Positions 50,576 to 58,722 of a stretch of 59,931 bases of DNA are shown here, in pieces. Location of the stretch: IMG/VR virus record IMGVR_UViG_3300042294_003065, positions 1 to 59,931 of that record; one strand, given 5' to 3'. Every line of letters begins with the position of its first letter. Within the stretch, counting starts at the first letter, position 1. The position numbers and the translations under genes were made by a program. This DNA is from a virus. The notes beneath the pieces were generated by a model. That model did not search any database. It saw only the letters and a list, made by a program, of their open reading frames with translations, and was not told the origin of the DNA.

Positions 50576-50794
50576 ATGAGCGCCACCCTCGCCGAAATGG
50601 AGGAGAGACAGCAGGAGTTGGTCTCGCAGCGTGATCAGGCGGAAGACGATGCCGCCTTCTACAAGGCCATGTTCGCTCGGGCTCGGTGCGGGTGCATTCA
50701 GAGAGACTGCACGCTGCATGGGGCGTGGGCCGCGGAGGACATCGACCGGCTGATGGCGGCCGGGCTGCTGAGTCCGAGGGAGGCATCCAGGTGA
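50576..50794 (+). CDS. Small coiled-coil protein with Cys pair, 72 aa
   Basis: ATG after GGAGGGAGGCG, a strong Shine-Dalgarno. Helical N-terminus (MEERQQELVSQRDQAEDDAA), CGCIQRDC, then a C-terminal helix. Overlaps the next gene by GTGA. Unknown. Confidence 0.65.
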   Translation: MSATLAEMEERQQELVSQRDQAEDDAAFYKAMFARARCGCIQRDCTLHGAWAAEDIDRLMAAGLLSPREASR

Positions 50795-50991
50795 GTGCTC
50801 CTCTGACCAAGGAGCAGGTGGAGGCGTATCTCAACGCCTCGCATCTGTGTCCCTACTGCAAGTCCAACCGGATCGAAGCTGGGGATAAGGACTACTCGGG
50901 CAATGGTATCTCGCAGGAAATCGAGTGTCTGAGCTGCGAGAGGCGGTGGACCGACATCTACGAGCTGGTGAGTGTAGAGGGGGTCGAATGA
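50791..50991 (+). CDS. Small zinc-ribbon protein, 66 aa
   Basis: GTG start (GTGA overlap). CPYCKSNRIEAGDKDYSGNG...CLSCERRW, a C-x2-C...C-x2-C zinc ribbon. Similar ribbons are common in transcription or replication accessory proteins. Confidence 0.7.
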   Translation: MSAPLTKEQVEAYLNASHLCPYCKSNRIEAGDKDYSGNGISQEIECLSCERRWTDIYELVSVEGVE

Positions 50992-51218
50992 GCGACTTCA
51001 AGAAAGGCGACCGTGTGTGCTATGCGGCGAAGTTCCTGAACTCGATCGGCGAATACTCGAAAGAGGCCGCGGATCAAGTCGGTGTGGTCACGGAGATCAG
51101 GGACTATGACCTGAAGCATCCGGTCCTGCACGTCCGGTGGGGTGGGGAGGATGAGGATCGGAGCGGTCTCGCCTGCAACTTCATCCATGCTGATCGGAAG
51201 CATCTGGAGCCACGATGA
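50988..51218 (+). CDS. Small SH3-like protein, 76 aa
   Basis: MSDFKKGDRVCYAAKFLNSI...GVVTEIRDYD...VLHVRWGGED fits a small beta-barrel (SH3/KOW-like) fold by its KGDRV and GVVTEI strands. ATGA overlap both sides. Unknown role. Confidence 0.65.
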   Translation: MSDFKKGDRVCYAAKFLNSIGEYSKEAADQVGVVTEIRDYDLKHPVLHVRWGGEDEDRSGLACNFIHADRKHLEPR

Positions 51219-51514
51219 GAAAGCTCACCGCCGCGCAGTTCGCGGAGAAGTATCCGGACGCTGAGATCAATGAGAGCTGCCTGCTGAACATCGCCTGCTC
51301 GACATGCGGAAACCGCGTGAAGTTCAGGATCGAGTCGAAGATCACCGCCGAAGTGACCGATGATGGCACTGATCGGGATGAGAGTGACTGTGAGTGGGAT
51401 GAAGACTCGGAGTGTAACTGTGAGTGCGGTGAGGCCGGAAAACTCCATCGCTTCACCATCGCGGGTCTGGATGACCTGCTGGAAGAGAAACAACAAACAG
51501 AGAAAGACCAATAA
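51215..51514 (+). CDS. Acidic protein with Cys pairs, 99 aa
   Basis: CLLNIACSTCGNRVKFRIES and CNCECGEAGKLHRFTIAGLD, with a very acidic middle (TDDGTDRDESDCEWDEDSE). Probably zinc-binding. Unknown. Confidence 0.65.
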   Translation: MRKLTAAQFAEKYPDAEINESCLLNIACSTCGNRVKFRIESKITAEVTDDGTDRDESDCEWDEDSECNCECGEAGKLHRFTIAGLDDLLEEKQQTEKDQ

Positions 51515-51515
51515 C

Positions 51516-52322
51516 ATGAGTGAACCAAAACCAATGGCGGGCTTCCGCGTAGTGCGGCTGCCCTTCTTCCCTGGCTTCTACGAGTCGATGCTTTCGGGCG
51601 CGATGGACAGCTACGGGGAGCGGGAGGCTGAATACATGGCCGACCGGGAGATTCCGGTGCAGAAGATGGAGCCACAGACCCTCGTGCTCAGCGCTGAGGA
51701 TGGCGAGAATCCCGAGTGGCAGCCGGCGCATCTGAGGATCAGCGCCTCGGAGTATTCGGAGCTGTTCTACGACTGCTGCAACTACCAACTGGTCTATCAT
51801 AAGATCGCCCAGTTCTGGGTGGAAGCATTCGACTGGTGGTGCAAGGAGAACATTGGCACCCCGGAGAAGTCCTTTCTCTGGGAGTCGATGACCTCTCCGC
51901 GGGAGTACAACTTCACGACCGACGTGGTGTATGCCTACGTCCCGGAGGCGGTGCTGGAGTCGCTCTTTGCCAAGAGCGCGGCCGAGGGACACAAGACGCT
52001 GGCGCAGGTCATCAAGGACAGCTTCACCAGCTACGATGGCTTCATCTCGTTCTACTCGAACGACATTGAGACGTGGCTGGAGAAGGGCTTCGCCGAGTGG
52101 GATTACAACGAGCTGGGATCGTTGGTCGCCGCAGCCATCATCGGCTGTGAGGAGTTTGAGAGCCGTGGGGATTTCTCCATGACGATCTACGAGATCCTCT
52201 TCTCGGGCAACAACGAGGACGGAGAAGCCTTCGATGCCGGTATGGACTGGCCGAAGTTCGAGGAGAAAGTGAAAGAGCTGCGGGCCGAGAAGGCTGCGGA
52301 GCATGAAAACGAAACCAAGTAA
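51516..52322 (+). CDS. Conserved-looking phage protein, 268 aa
   Basis: Begins MSEPKPMAGFRVVRLPFFPGFYESMLSG-type sequence; the FxGFYxS block and AHLRISASEYSELFYDCCNY recur in uncharacterised phage and plasmid proteins. Strongly acidic and aromatic, as in DNA-mimic or antirestriction proteins, although no such role is shown. Leader AGAAAGACCAATAAC. Confidence 0.65.
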   Translation: MSEPKPMAGFRVVRLPFFPGFYESMLSGAMDSYGEREAEYMADREIPVQKMEPQTLVLSAEDGENPEWQPAHLRISASEYSELFYDCCNYQLVYHKIAQFWVEAFDWWCKENIGTPEKSFLWESMTSPREYNFTTDVVYAYVPEAVLESLFAKSAAEGHKTLAQVIKDSFTSYDGFISFYSNDIETWLEKGFAEWDYNELGSLVAAAIIGCEEFESRGDFSMTIYEILFSGNNEDGEAFDAGMDWPKFEEKVKELRAEKAAEHENETK

Positions 52323-52335
52323 CGAAAGGAACAAC

Positions 52336-52569
52336 ATGAAGACAATCGCATCAGAAGAGTTCGAGTTCAAAACCCGGTATCTCAAGCAGGCCAGCTCCGG
52401 CACCTACTTTGTGGGTGTGCAAAATGGCGGGTCGCGCGGCAGCCATCAGCCTGCGGATCAGGTCAATGGCAACTGGGGGTTCTGGCATGAGCCACTTCAC
52501 GCCATCAGCGATGATGAGGCGGAGGCTATCGCGGATGAGATGGGGGTCGAGCTGAACGCGGCGAAGTAA
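52336..52569 (+). CDS. Small hypothetical protein, 77 aa
   Basis: MKTIASEEFEFKTRYLKQAS, then QPADQVNGNWGFWHEPLHAI and an acidic helix. Leader CGAAAGGAACAAC. Unknown. Confidence 0.65.
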   Translation: MKTIASEEFEFKTRYLKQASSGTYFVGVQNGGSRGSHQPADQVNGNWGFWHEPLHAISDDEAEAIADEMGVELNAAK

Positions 52570-52591
52570 CAACGAAAGGAACCAAGACAGT

Positions 52592-53317
52592 ATGAAAATA
52601 GGAACACTGGAGTTCAAGTGGACTGTCTCGCGTGGGCGGGACAGCTACGGCTACAACATCTGCACGCTCTTCCTCGATGGCGAGAAGGTGGCGCGCTGCA
52701 ATGGCGGTGGCTACGACATGAAGGGGACGTGCCTCGGGGACTTCATCGCTGATCGGTTCGCCGACCGGCTGCTGAAGCTCAAAGAGAAGAGCATGCCGGA
52801 GCAATCTCATTGGGAGCCAAGCAACAAGCGCCGCTGCGCCAACCTGGACTGCTTGCTCGCCAAGCATGACGTTGGTGCGCCGGAGGAGCTGTTCGCGCCC
52901 GATGTGATGGAGTGTCCCTACTGCCACGGGGCGACGCGGGCTGCCTCGAACGACGGCAAGCAGGTTGTTACCGGCCGGTCCTTCTATGGGCTGCGCTACA
53001 TCAATCCGACGTTCGATCCGGGCAAGGCTGTGGTGAAGCACGCGCCTGTCTTTGGTAAGGACGATGACGCAGGCAAGACCGTGGCCGTGCTGGAGAAGGA
53101 GGGTAAGAGCCTCGGGCTGGAGCGCTATCAGGCGTTCTGGTCTGCGACCTCCAAATTCCCCACGAGGAAACACCGCATCCCGTCCATCGACGGAGCCTGC
53201 GGGATGTCCTCGGTGCAGGAGATCATGCGGGCCATCAAGCTGGACATCGAGTATGTCCCCACCAAGGGAAGCAACTCGATCTACCTGCTGCATGATCACA
53301 AGAGGAGCCGGCGGTAG
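52592..53317 (+). CDS. Hypothetical phage protein with Cys pair, 241 aa
   Basis: The N-terminal beta-rich domain (MKIGTLEFKWTVSRGRDSYG; RCNGGGYDMKGTCLGDFIAD) resembles a recurring phage domain of unknown role. A CPYCHG motif lies mid-protein. The C-terminal domain has YVPTKGSNSIYLL. Leader CGAAAGGAACCAAGACAGT. Confidence 0.65.
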   Translation: MKIGTLEFKWTVSRGRDSYGYNICTLFLDGEKVARCNGGGYDMKGTCLGDFIADRFADRLLKLKEKSMPEQSHWEPSNKRRCANLDCLLAKHDVGAPEELFAPDVMECPYCHGATRAASNDGKQVVTGRSFYGLRYINPTFDPGKAVVKHAPVFGKDDDAGKTVAVLEKEGKSLGLERYQAFWSATSKFPTRKHRIPSIDGACGMSSVQEIMRAIKLDIEYVPTKGSNSIYLLHDHKRSRR

Positions 53318-53428
53318 ATGTCGCGCAAGCAGGCATCCGACAAAATCCTCCGCATCGTCGAGGTGACGATCGAGGTGGTGGGATTGGTGGTGATGATAAT
53401 CCCACTTATTCTGAGGAGGAGGAAGTGA
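53318..53428 (+). CDS. Small membrane protein, 36 aa
   Basis: Abuts the upstream stop (TAGATG) and overlaps the next start (GTGA). MSRKQASDKILRIVEVTIEV then a hydrophobic stretch GLVVMIIPLIL and RRRK at the end: one membrane segment with basic flanks. Unknown role. Confidence 0.6.
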   Translation: MSRKQASDKILRIVEVTIEVVGLVVMIIPLILRRRK

Positions 53429-53658
53429 TCGCCATTCGTGTCTGCGCGGAAGCGGGTAGCGCGGTTCGGATGTTCAAAATCAAGGAGGACCCGTATGGGG
53501 CGTCCTTGATTGATGTGGAGAGCGGTCTTGCGGTGACGCTCGACTGGAATGGAGAAGAAGTGAAAGCATTCATCACTGCCGAGGGGCAGGATGAGCCGAC
53601 CCACATGCACATCATGCGGGTCGTTAAACCAAACAAGAAAGGCAACAAAAACCAATGA
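53425..53658 (+). CDS. Small hypothetical protein, 77 aa
   Basis: GTG start. Beta-rich (MIAIRVCAEAGSAVRMFKIK; VTLDWNGEEVKAFITAEGQD) with a basic tail. Unknown. Confidence 0.65.
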   Translation: MIAIRVCAEAGSAVRMFKIKEDPYGASLIDVESGLAVTLDWNGEEVKAFITAEGQDEPTHMHIMRVVKPNKKGNKNQ

Positions 53659-53846
53659 CAACAACACTGATCGCCCATCTCGGGCACTCAATGCACCTCC
53701 ACTCTGCCGACCTGCTCGGCATCGTGGTCCTGTCCACCCTGATCTACTGGGCTGCGCTCTATGTGCAGCGGCCCAGGAGGGTGACTGCGGGGCGCATCAG
53801 GGCGCTGCGTGAATACGTTCACGCCATCGGTCGGAGGTCGAAATGA
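53655..53846 (+). CDS. Small single-TM protein, 63 aa
   Basis: ATGA overlap with the upstream gene. Hydrophobic segment at about 19-37 (DLLGIVVLSTLIYWAALYVQ) followed by a basic tail (RPRRVTAGRIRAL). His-rich before the segment. Unknown. Confidence 0.65.
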   Translation: MTTTLIAHLGHSMHLHSADLLGIVVLSTLIYWAALYVQRPRRVTAGRIRALREYVHAIGRRSK

Positions 53847-54019
53847 AGATCGAGGCAACTCTGTCCGAGGTTTCCTACGACTTCGTTCTACAGATCAGCG
53901 TAGGAGCTGATGTGTCCAAGGAGATCGTGCTGGAGCGCGTGAATCGAATCCTTGATCTTGGCGAGGCCGCCGAGCTGAAGGAGTGGCGCAAGAAGAAGGC
54001 CAAGAAAGGCTCGAAATGA
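53843..54019 (+). CDS. Small protein before the AAA+ gene, 58 aa
   Basis: MKIEATLSEVSYDFVLQISV, an amphipathic helix (LERVNRILDLGEAAELKEW) and a Lys-rich tail. ATGA overlaps with both neighbours; a likely co-translated partner of the AAA+ ATPase. Confidence 0.65.
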   Translation: MKIEATLSEVSYDFVLQISVGADVSKEIVLERVNRILDLGEAAELKEWRKKKAKKGSK

Positions 54020-55527
54020 GCTGGATCTCCTCATTCCAGGACGCCCGCGACGCCGGGGTGCCGATCATCATCATCCGCTGCCCAGATAATGCGGCGGTCA
54101 TGGATGCAGTCGTGAAGTCGGACGGGGACTCAGCCCTGACGGTCTGGGACATCAACCGTGGCGTCCGGGGGCTCAACACCCTCGGAATGGCGGCGGCCAA
54201 TGAGGTCAACAAGGACTCGAAGAAGCCGGCGGCCCTGACCACCGGGAATCCGCAGGAGGCGCTCATGAGGGCGCTGGAGTTCATGCCGAGTGGCGCGGTC
54301 CTGTTCATGGAGAATGCCCAACTCCTCCTGGAGTGCCGGGAGGAGGCCAAGAAGCTGGTCATGGTGCAGTGCGTGGCCAACTGCCGCGATCCGTTCAAGT
54401 CGAGCGGCCGGACGCTGGTGCTGCTCTGCCCGGACATCAAAGTTCCGATCGAGCTGCGCCATGACGTGATCGTGTTGGATGTCCCGCTGCCGGATGCCGC
54501 AGAATTAACCGAGGTGGTCACAGGGCTCCTCAAGGCGGGTCAACAGCCAGATCCGACCCAGGAGGCCCTTGGCGGGGCTGTGGCGGCCATTACGGGCCTG
54601 TCCCGGTTCGTGGCTGAGAACGCCGTGGCGATGTCGCTGCGGAAGTCCGGCCTGGACCTGGAGGCCCTGTGGGAGCGGAAGATCAGCGCCATCAATGCGG
54701 TGGGTGGCCTGACCGTCAGCCGGGACAAGGTGGTGTTCGATCAGATTGGCGGGCTGAATGCCGTGAAGGCGTTCTGCAAAGCCAAGGTGTCCGGCAAGCG
54801 CCGGCCGCGGATCGTGGTGCTGGTCGATGAGATCACCGATCAGATGTCCGGTCGGGGTGACTCGAACGGCATCAACCGGGACGCGCAGGGGCAGATGCTC
54901 CAGTGCATGCAGAACTACCGCTGGTCGGGTGCTCTGTTTCACGGGTTCGCAGGAACCGGGAAGACGGAGATCGCCAAGGCCATGGGCTGTGAAGCTGGTG
55001 GTCTGTTCGTCGCGTTCGACATGGGCGCGATGAAGGGGGGCATCGTGGGTGACTCGGAGAAACTGATCCGGGACGCCATGAATGTGCTATACGCCATGGG
55101 CGGGGAGGACGTGTTCTTCATTGGCACGACCAACTCGGTGGATGAGCTGACCCCGCAGATGAAGAGAAGGTTCGGCGTGACCTTCTTCTTCGATCTGTTG
55201 AAGAGCGAGGAGCAGCTACCGATCTGGGACATCTACATCCGGAAGTTCAAGCTGGATGGAACCCAGAAGCTCCCGGACCACGAAGGGTGGACGGGTGCGG
55301 AGATCCGCAGGGTGTGCGAGCTGGCCGATGAGTTCGGGATCAGCCTGATCGAGGCCAGCAAATACATCAGCCCGGTCGTGAAGGCGATGGGTGATGATGT
55401 GGAGACAATGAGGCAGAGCGCCTCCGGCAAGTATCTCTCTGCCGCGAAAGAGGGTTATTACGAAACAAAACGGTCTCTGGACACCAGCAAGGTGCGCCGG
55501 ATGATCGACAAGAAAGGAACCAACTAA
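54016..55527 (+). CDS. Ycf46-like AAA+ ATPase, apparently permuted
   Basis: 503 aa. Residues 1-240 resemble the degenerate N-terminal half of Ycf46-type ATPases (WDINRGVRGLN; RTLVLLCPDIKVPIELRHDV; AITGLSRFVAENAVAM; FDQIGGLNAVKAF). The catalytic half has Walker B-like IVVLVDE at 266-272 before Walker A GFAGTGKT at 310-317, then a DMGAMKGGIVGDSE block, sensor-1 FFIGTTN at 367-373, KRRFG (384-385 as likely Arg fingers) and GAEIRR 427-432. In ordinary AAA+ domains Walker B lies between the DSE helix and sensor 1, so the order suggests circular permutation. Neighbouring DUF1257, DUF2997 and DUF3150-like genes are likely partners. Confidence 0.8.
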   Translation: MSWISSFQDARDAGVPIIIIRCPDNAAVMDAVVKSDGDSALTVWDINRGVRGLNTLGMAAANEVNKDSKKPAALTTGNPQEALMRALEFMPSGAVLFMENAQLLLECREEAKKLVMVQCVANCRDPFKSSGRTLVLLCPDIKVPIELRHDVIVLDVPLPDAAELTEVVTGLLKAGQQPDPTQEALGGAVAAITGLSRFVAENAVAMSLRKSGLDLEALWERKISAINAVGGLTVSRDKVVFDQIGGLNAVKAFCKAKVSGKRRPRIVVLVDEITDQMSGRGDSNGINRDAQGQMLQCMQNYRWSGALFHGFAGTGKTEIAKAMGCEAGGLFVAFDMGAMKGGIVGDSEKLIRDAMNVLYAMGGEDVFFIGTTNSVDELTPQMKRRFGVTFFFDLLKSEEQLPIWDIYIRKFKLDGTQKLPDHEGWTGAEIRRVCELADEFGISLIEASKYISPVVKAMGDDVETMRQSASGKYLSAAKEGYYETKRSLDTSKVRRMIDKKGTN

Positions 55528-55854
55528 ATGCACAAGCTCAGTAAGAAGGAAAAGATCCGGAAGGGCGGCAAGCTCGCCTCCCTTTTCAACCTGAAGCTCG
55601 ACCCGAAGACGAAGCTCTACCGCCTGGCCCCCGGACTCCGGGAGCGCTCGGCGGAGGAGGTCTTTGATCTCGTCCATGATGTGGTGCTCCATGTGGAGTA
55701 CTGCGAGGCGGTGAAAGAGGCGGTGAAGGCGCTGGAGGGCTTCGTCGCCTGCGCGGACGAGGCGGTGAAGCAGGGCGGTGACTACCGGGACGATGGAAGC
55801 TGCATGCGGAACGCCCGTAAGGCGCTTGCCGGTTTCAAGAAGGAGGGCGCGTAA
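55528..55854 (+). CDS. Hypothetical protein after the ATPase, 108 aa
   Basis: Basic N-terminus (MHKLSKKEKIRKGGKLASLF), then helices (DLVHDVVLHVEYCEAVKEAV...). Leader AAGAAAGGAACCAACTAA. Unknown; probable member of the ATPase module. Confidence 0.65.
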   Translation: MHKLSKKEKIRKGGKLASLFNLKLDPKTKLYRLAPGLRERSAEEVFDLVHDVVLHVEYCEAVKEAVKALEGFVACADEAVKQGGDYRDDGSCMRNARKALAGFKKEGA

Positions 55855-55855
55855 G

Positions 55856-56182
55856 ATGCCCTGCAACAGCATCCGCGTAACCAGCATCACGCTGGAGAAC
55901 AAGGAGCCCGCCACGCTGGCCGACGCCCTCAAGGCGATGGGCTACAACGTGCGGGCGATCGGCAACCAGGTGAACTTCTCCGGCTACAACAAAGCCGGGG
56001 AGTACGCCGAGGGGTCGTATCTCGCAGGCGAGCTGAAGTATCAGGGCACGGTGCGGGTGGCGGAGGTGAAGCAAGCCTACGCCGCCCAGATCGTGGAGGC
56101 GACCTACTCGGGATACGGGTGGGAGCTGACCAAGCAAGAGGATGGCAGCTATGTGGCGGAGAAACAGACGGGGGCTTGGTAG
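55856..56182 (+). CDS. DUF1257 (Ycf35)-like protein
   Basis: 108 aa. ATLADALKAMGYNVRAIGNQ, then a short beta region, then VAEVKQAYAAQIVEATYSGY and QEDGSYVAEKQ follow the DUF1257 layout (helix, glycine turn, VxQxYA helix, DGS strand). In cyanobacteria and plastids Ycf35 is of unknown function. Its neighbourhood here, a Ycf46-like ATPase and a DUF2997-like protein, repeats a known gene association. Confidence 0.55.
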   Translation: MPCNSIRVTSITLENKEPATLADALKAMGYNVRAIGNQVNFSGYNKAGEYAEGSYLAGELKYQGTVRVAEVKQAYAAQIVEATYSGYGWELTKQEDGSYVAEKQTGAW

Positions 56183-56183
56183 C

Positions 56184-56396
56184 ATGAGTTCATACACCGG
56201 CTTCTGCCGAGAAGTGAACGGACTCGGAACCATCTGGATTCAGTCCTTTGATGCGAAAGATCGCGAGGACGCAATCGAAGTGGCCCAGAAGCTCTGCGCG
56301 GAAGCGTGGGGCTGCGGAGAGGATGGTGTGCATGTGCTCGGGATCGCCCGTGGCAATGTGGACATCATCTATTGGGAAGACATCAACGAAAACTAA
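56184..56396 (+). CDS. Small hypothetical protein, 70 aa
   Basis: MSSYTGFCREVNGLGTIWIQ, DAIEVAQKLCAEAWGCGEDG and VDIIYWEDINEN: a small alpha/beta protein seen in other phages beside DUF2997-type genes. Function unknown. Confidence 0.65.
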   Translation: MSSYTGFCREVNGLGTIWIQSFDAKDREDAIEVAQKLCAEAWGCGEDGVHVLGIARGNVDIIYWEDINEN

Positions 56397-56413
56397 GAAA
56401 GGAACCAAGTAAC

Positions 56414-56620
56414 ATGAGCGACAAAATGAGAATCACCATCCTGCCCGATGGTAGCATCAAGGTGCAGACGGATGAGATTTCCGCACCCAACCACATGGAG
56501 GCGGAAGCCCTGCTGGCCAGGCTGGAAGAGCTGGCGGGCGGCAAGACGGAAGTGGAGCACGCGGGCCATGAGCACGGCCACACCCATACCCACGCGGATG
56601 GGACAACACATCAACACTAG
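56414..56620 (+). CDS. DUF2997-like protein with His-rich tail
   Basis: 68 aa. MRITILPDGSIKVQTDEISA and AEALLARLEELAGGK match the short DUF2997 form (xDGSxxV strand then helix). The tail HEHGHTHTHADGTTHQH has nine His in the last about 20 residues, a likely Ni/Zn/Co-binding extension not usual for the family. Leader AAGAAAGGAACCAAGTAAC. Confidence 0.6.
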   Translation: MSDKMRITILPDGSIKVQTDEISAPNHMEAEALLARLEELAGGKTEVEHAGHEHGHTHTHADGTTHQH

Positions 56621-56632
56621 AAAGACAAACAG

Positions 56633-56809
56633 ATGAGCAACACAGCCAGAAACATCCTCGCGCAGTTCAGTGACACTGCGCTGGTGGAGATTGCGGAGAT
56701 CGCCCGAGTCGCCATTGAGCGGCACCGGGACGACATCAGCGAGCAATGCGACCTGTCCGATGAGTATCTGGACGGGCTTTTCAACGAACTCTGTGCAGTT
56801 CTTGAGTAA
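56633..56809 (+). CDS. Small helical acidic protein, 58 aa
   Basis: MSNTARNILAQFSDTALVEI, helical and acidic, ends FNELCAVLE. Leader GAAAGACAAACAG. Not recognised. Confidence 0.6.
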   Translation: MSNTARNILAQFSDTALVEIAEIARVAIERHRDDISEQCDLSDEYLDGLFNELCAVLE

Positions 56810-56841
56810 GCAAACCAAACAATAGGAAGACCAAAGACAAT

Positions 56842-57309
56842 ATGAAATCAGCTAAAGAACTCGGCATCGAACAATGGGAGCTTGATGCACTCCTGAAGAC
56901 GCGGGAATTTCTCCAGCGCCAACATCCTCCGCTTCCGGAGGACGTGAATAGTGATGCCGGATTCCCGGATGGCCCTGGGGTCACGCGGTTCTGCATGAGC
57001 TACCCGGTTCAGGCATTCGACTGCGGGACCGCCATGTGCATTGGTGGCTTCGTGAAGATCTTTGGCCAACTGGAGATTCCGGTTGGGAGCAAGATTACTA
57101 TATCTCGCGATGAGGCAGAGGGCATTAGCTCTTATGTCGAGTCTTTCAAACTAGGTAGCAGCCTCCGTGATCTGTTCTATCCGGAAAGCAGGTTCGACTA
57201 CACAAGGATCACCGCCGAGCAGGCCGCGGTGGCGATCACCAACTTCCTCGAAGAGGGCGATCCTGCGTGGGCTACTATCGAGGGGATTCCGGTAGAGGAG
57301 GGCGAGTAA
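56842..57309 (+). CDS. Hypothetical protein, 155 aa
   Basis: MKSAKELGIEQWELDALLKT, then FCMSYPVQAFDCGTAMCIGG and LRDLFYPESRFDYTRITAEQ. The TAMCIGG and RITAEQAAVAI segments recur in uncharacterised phage proteins. Shares a base with the DUF3150 start (TAATG). Confidence 0.65.
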   Translation: MKSAKELGIEQWELDALLKTREFLQRQHPPLPEDVNSDAGFPDGPGVTRFCMSYPVQAFDCGTAMCIGGFVKIFGQLEIPVGSKITISRDEAEGISSYVESFKLGSSLRDLFYPESRFDYTRITAEQAAVAITNFLEEGDPAWATIEGIPVEEGE

Positions 57310-58412
57310 TGACCAAGTTCCAACAATACGCCCGCGAAAACTACAAGCCCTTCGGGGTGCGGGATGAGATGTGGCATGACGCAGTGATCGCCGAGTGCAA
57401 CGTGATCGACGCTGAGGAAGCCGCGCGCCGCGAGGGCGAGCTGAGAAAGAAGGAGGCCGACCGCAAGCGCATCAGCGAGGTGGTCGAGAGGACGGCGGAC
57501 ATCAACGCCGAGCTGGCCGGCCGCATCGTGGTGAAGGTCAAGTTCGAGGGCAGCCACGCCAAGAAGAAGGCCCTGACCCGCGATGAGAAGAAGCTGGTGA
57601 TGACCCTGCCGGCGGACGTGAAGACGACCATCGGCGGAGACAAGCCGCTGTTCGAGTGCAAGGAATACGATGAGCTGATGAAGTTCATCTCCGATCGCCG
57701 GGACCAGTTCGCCAGGTTCGGTATCCCGCACATCCAGTTCGAGGCGGCGCACGTCACGGATATTAACAACATCCCAGACATCGAGGCCCTTGCCGAGAAG
57801 ACGGAGGCCCAACTGGTGTATGCCGTGGCTCGCTTCATCGAGGCGTGGCCATCAGCAATCGAGCGGGCGAAGGGCGATCTGGGTCCGTTGTTCAATCCGA
57901 ACGACTACATGGCCATCGAGGCTCTGGAGAAGCTGTTCCGGTTCTCATACAACTGGATGGCCTTCGGTGTGCCCGATGAGCTGAAGCAGTTCAACCCGCG
58001 CATCTACGCCAAGGCGAAAGCCAAGGCGGAGAAGGTGTGGGCGGAGATCGAAGCCAATGGTGTGGCGCTGCTGCGGGAGACCGTGGCGGACCTCGTGGGT
58101 GGGCTAGCTGAAAGCCTGACACCCAAGGACGGCGGGGAGAAGAAGAAGTTCTATCCCTCCTCGGTGGAGAAGATCACGGACTTCATCGAGTCCTTCAAGA
58201 AGCGGAACATCTGCAACGATGTCGAGCTGGAGGCTGAAGTGGAGAAGCTCTCCGGGCTGGTGAAGGGTATCAATGTGGAGAAGCTCTCCGCGGGCGAAAA
58301 GGGCGACAACGCCCTGCGTGAAACTGTGCGCAAGCAGATGGAGGAGGCCAAGGGGTCTCTGGACCAACTGCTGGTGAGCGCCAGTGCGCGGGTGATGAAG
58401 CTCCGCGATTAA
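57309..58412 (+). CDS. DUF3150 protein
   Basis: 367 aa. The N-terminus is helical; the middle has a conserved-looking PDVELEAL/EAWP region; the C-terminus KKFYPSSVEKITDFIESFKK...VELEAEVEKLSGLVKGINVE...LDQLLVSAS has the helical DUF3150 pattern. DUF3150 genes usually accompany AAA+/MoxR ATPases and VWA proteins in phages; here the ATPase is present but no VWA protein is in the window. Confidence 0.65.
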   Translation: MTKFQQYARENYKPFGVRDEMWHDAVIAECNVIDAEEAARREGELRKKEADRKRISEVVERTADINAELAGRIVVKVKFEGSHAKKKALTRDEKKLVMTLPADVKTTIGGDKPLFECKEYDELMKFISDRRDQFARFGIPHIQFEAAHVTDINNIPDIEALAEKTEAQLVYAVARFIEAWPSAIERAKGDLGPLFNPNDYMAIEALEKLFRFSYNWMAFGVPDELKQFNPRIYAKAKAKAEKVWAEIEANGVALLRETVADLVGGLAESLTPKDGGEKKKFYPSSVEKITDFIESFKKRNICNDVELEAEVEKLSGLVKGINVEKLSAGEKGDNALRETVRKQMEEAKGSLDQLLVSASARVMKLRD

Positions 58413-58437
58413 CAACAACAAGAAAGGACCAAGACAG

Positions 58438-58722
58438 ATGGCTAAAGAAAAACCATGGGCCGGGAAGTTCCGGCCGGATCGGGATCTCGACGACAATGGC
58501 AACACCAATGAGGTCAGGGCGGGCCGTGGGCGCAGGGCGCTTGATGCCTATGCAGAGGGTATCTATTCGGGGCCGCCCTATGACGACCCCTGCATCATCC
58601 AGGATCTCATTTGTGATTTACTCCATCTCAAAGACTCCATGATCGCAAATGGTGTCTGGATAGATGAGGACGTGGGCGACGTGGTGGATAAGGCGGTGTC
58701 CTGCTATGAGGAGGAGCGGTGA
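58438..58722 (+). CDS. Hypothetical protein, 94 aa
   Basis: MAKEKPWAGKFRPDRDLDDN then a helical acidic C-terminus (DLICDLLHLKDSMIANGVWI). Leader AAGAAAGGACCAAGACAG. Overlaps the next gene by GTGA. Unknown. Confidence 0.65.
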   Translation: MAKEKPWAGKFRPDRDLDDNGNTNEVRAGRGRRALDAYAEGIYSGPPYDDPCIIQDLICDLLHLKDSMIANGVWIDEDVGDVVDKAVSCYEEER

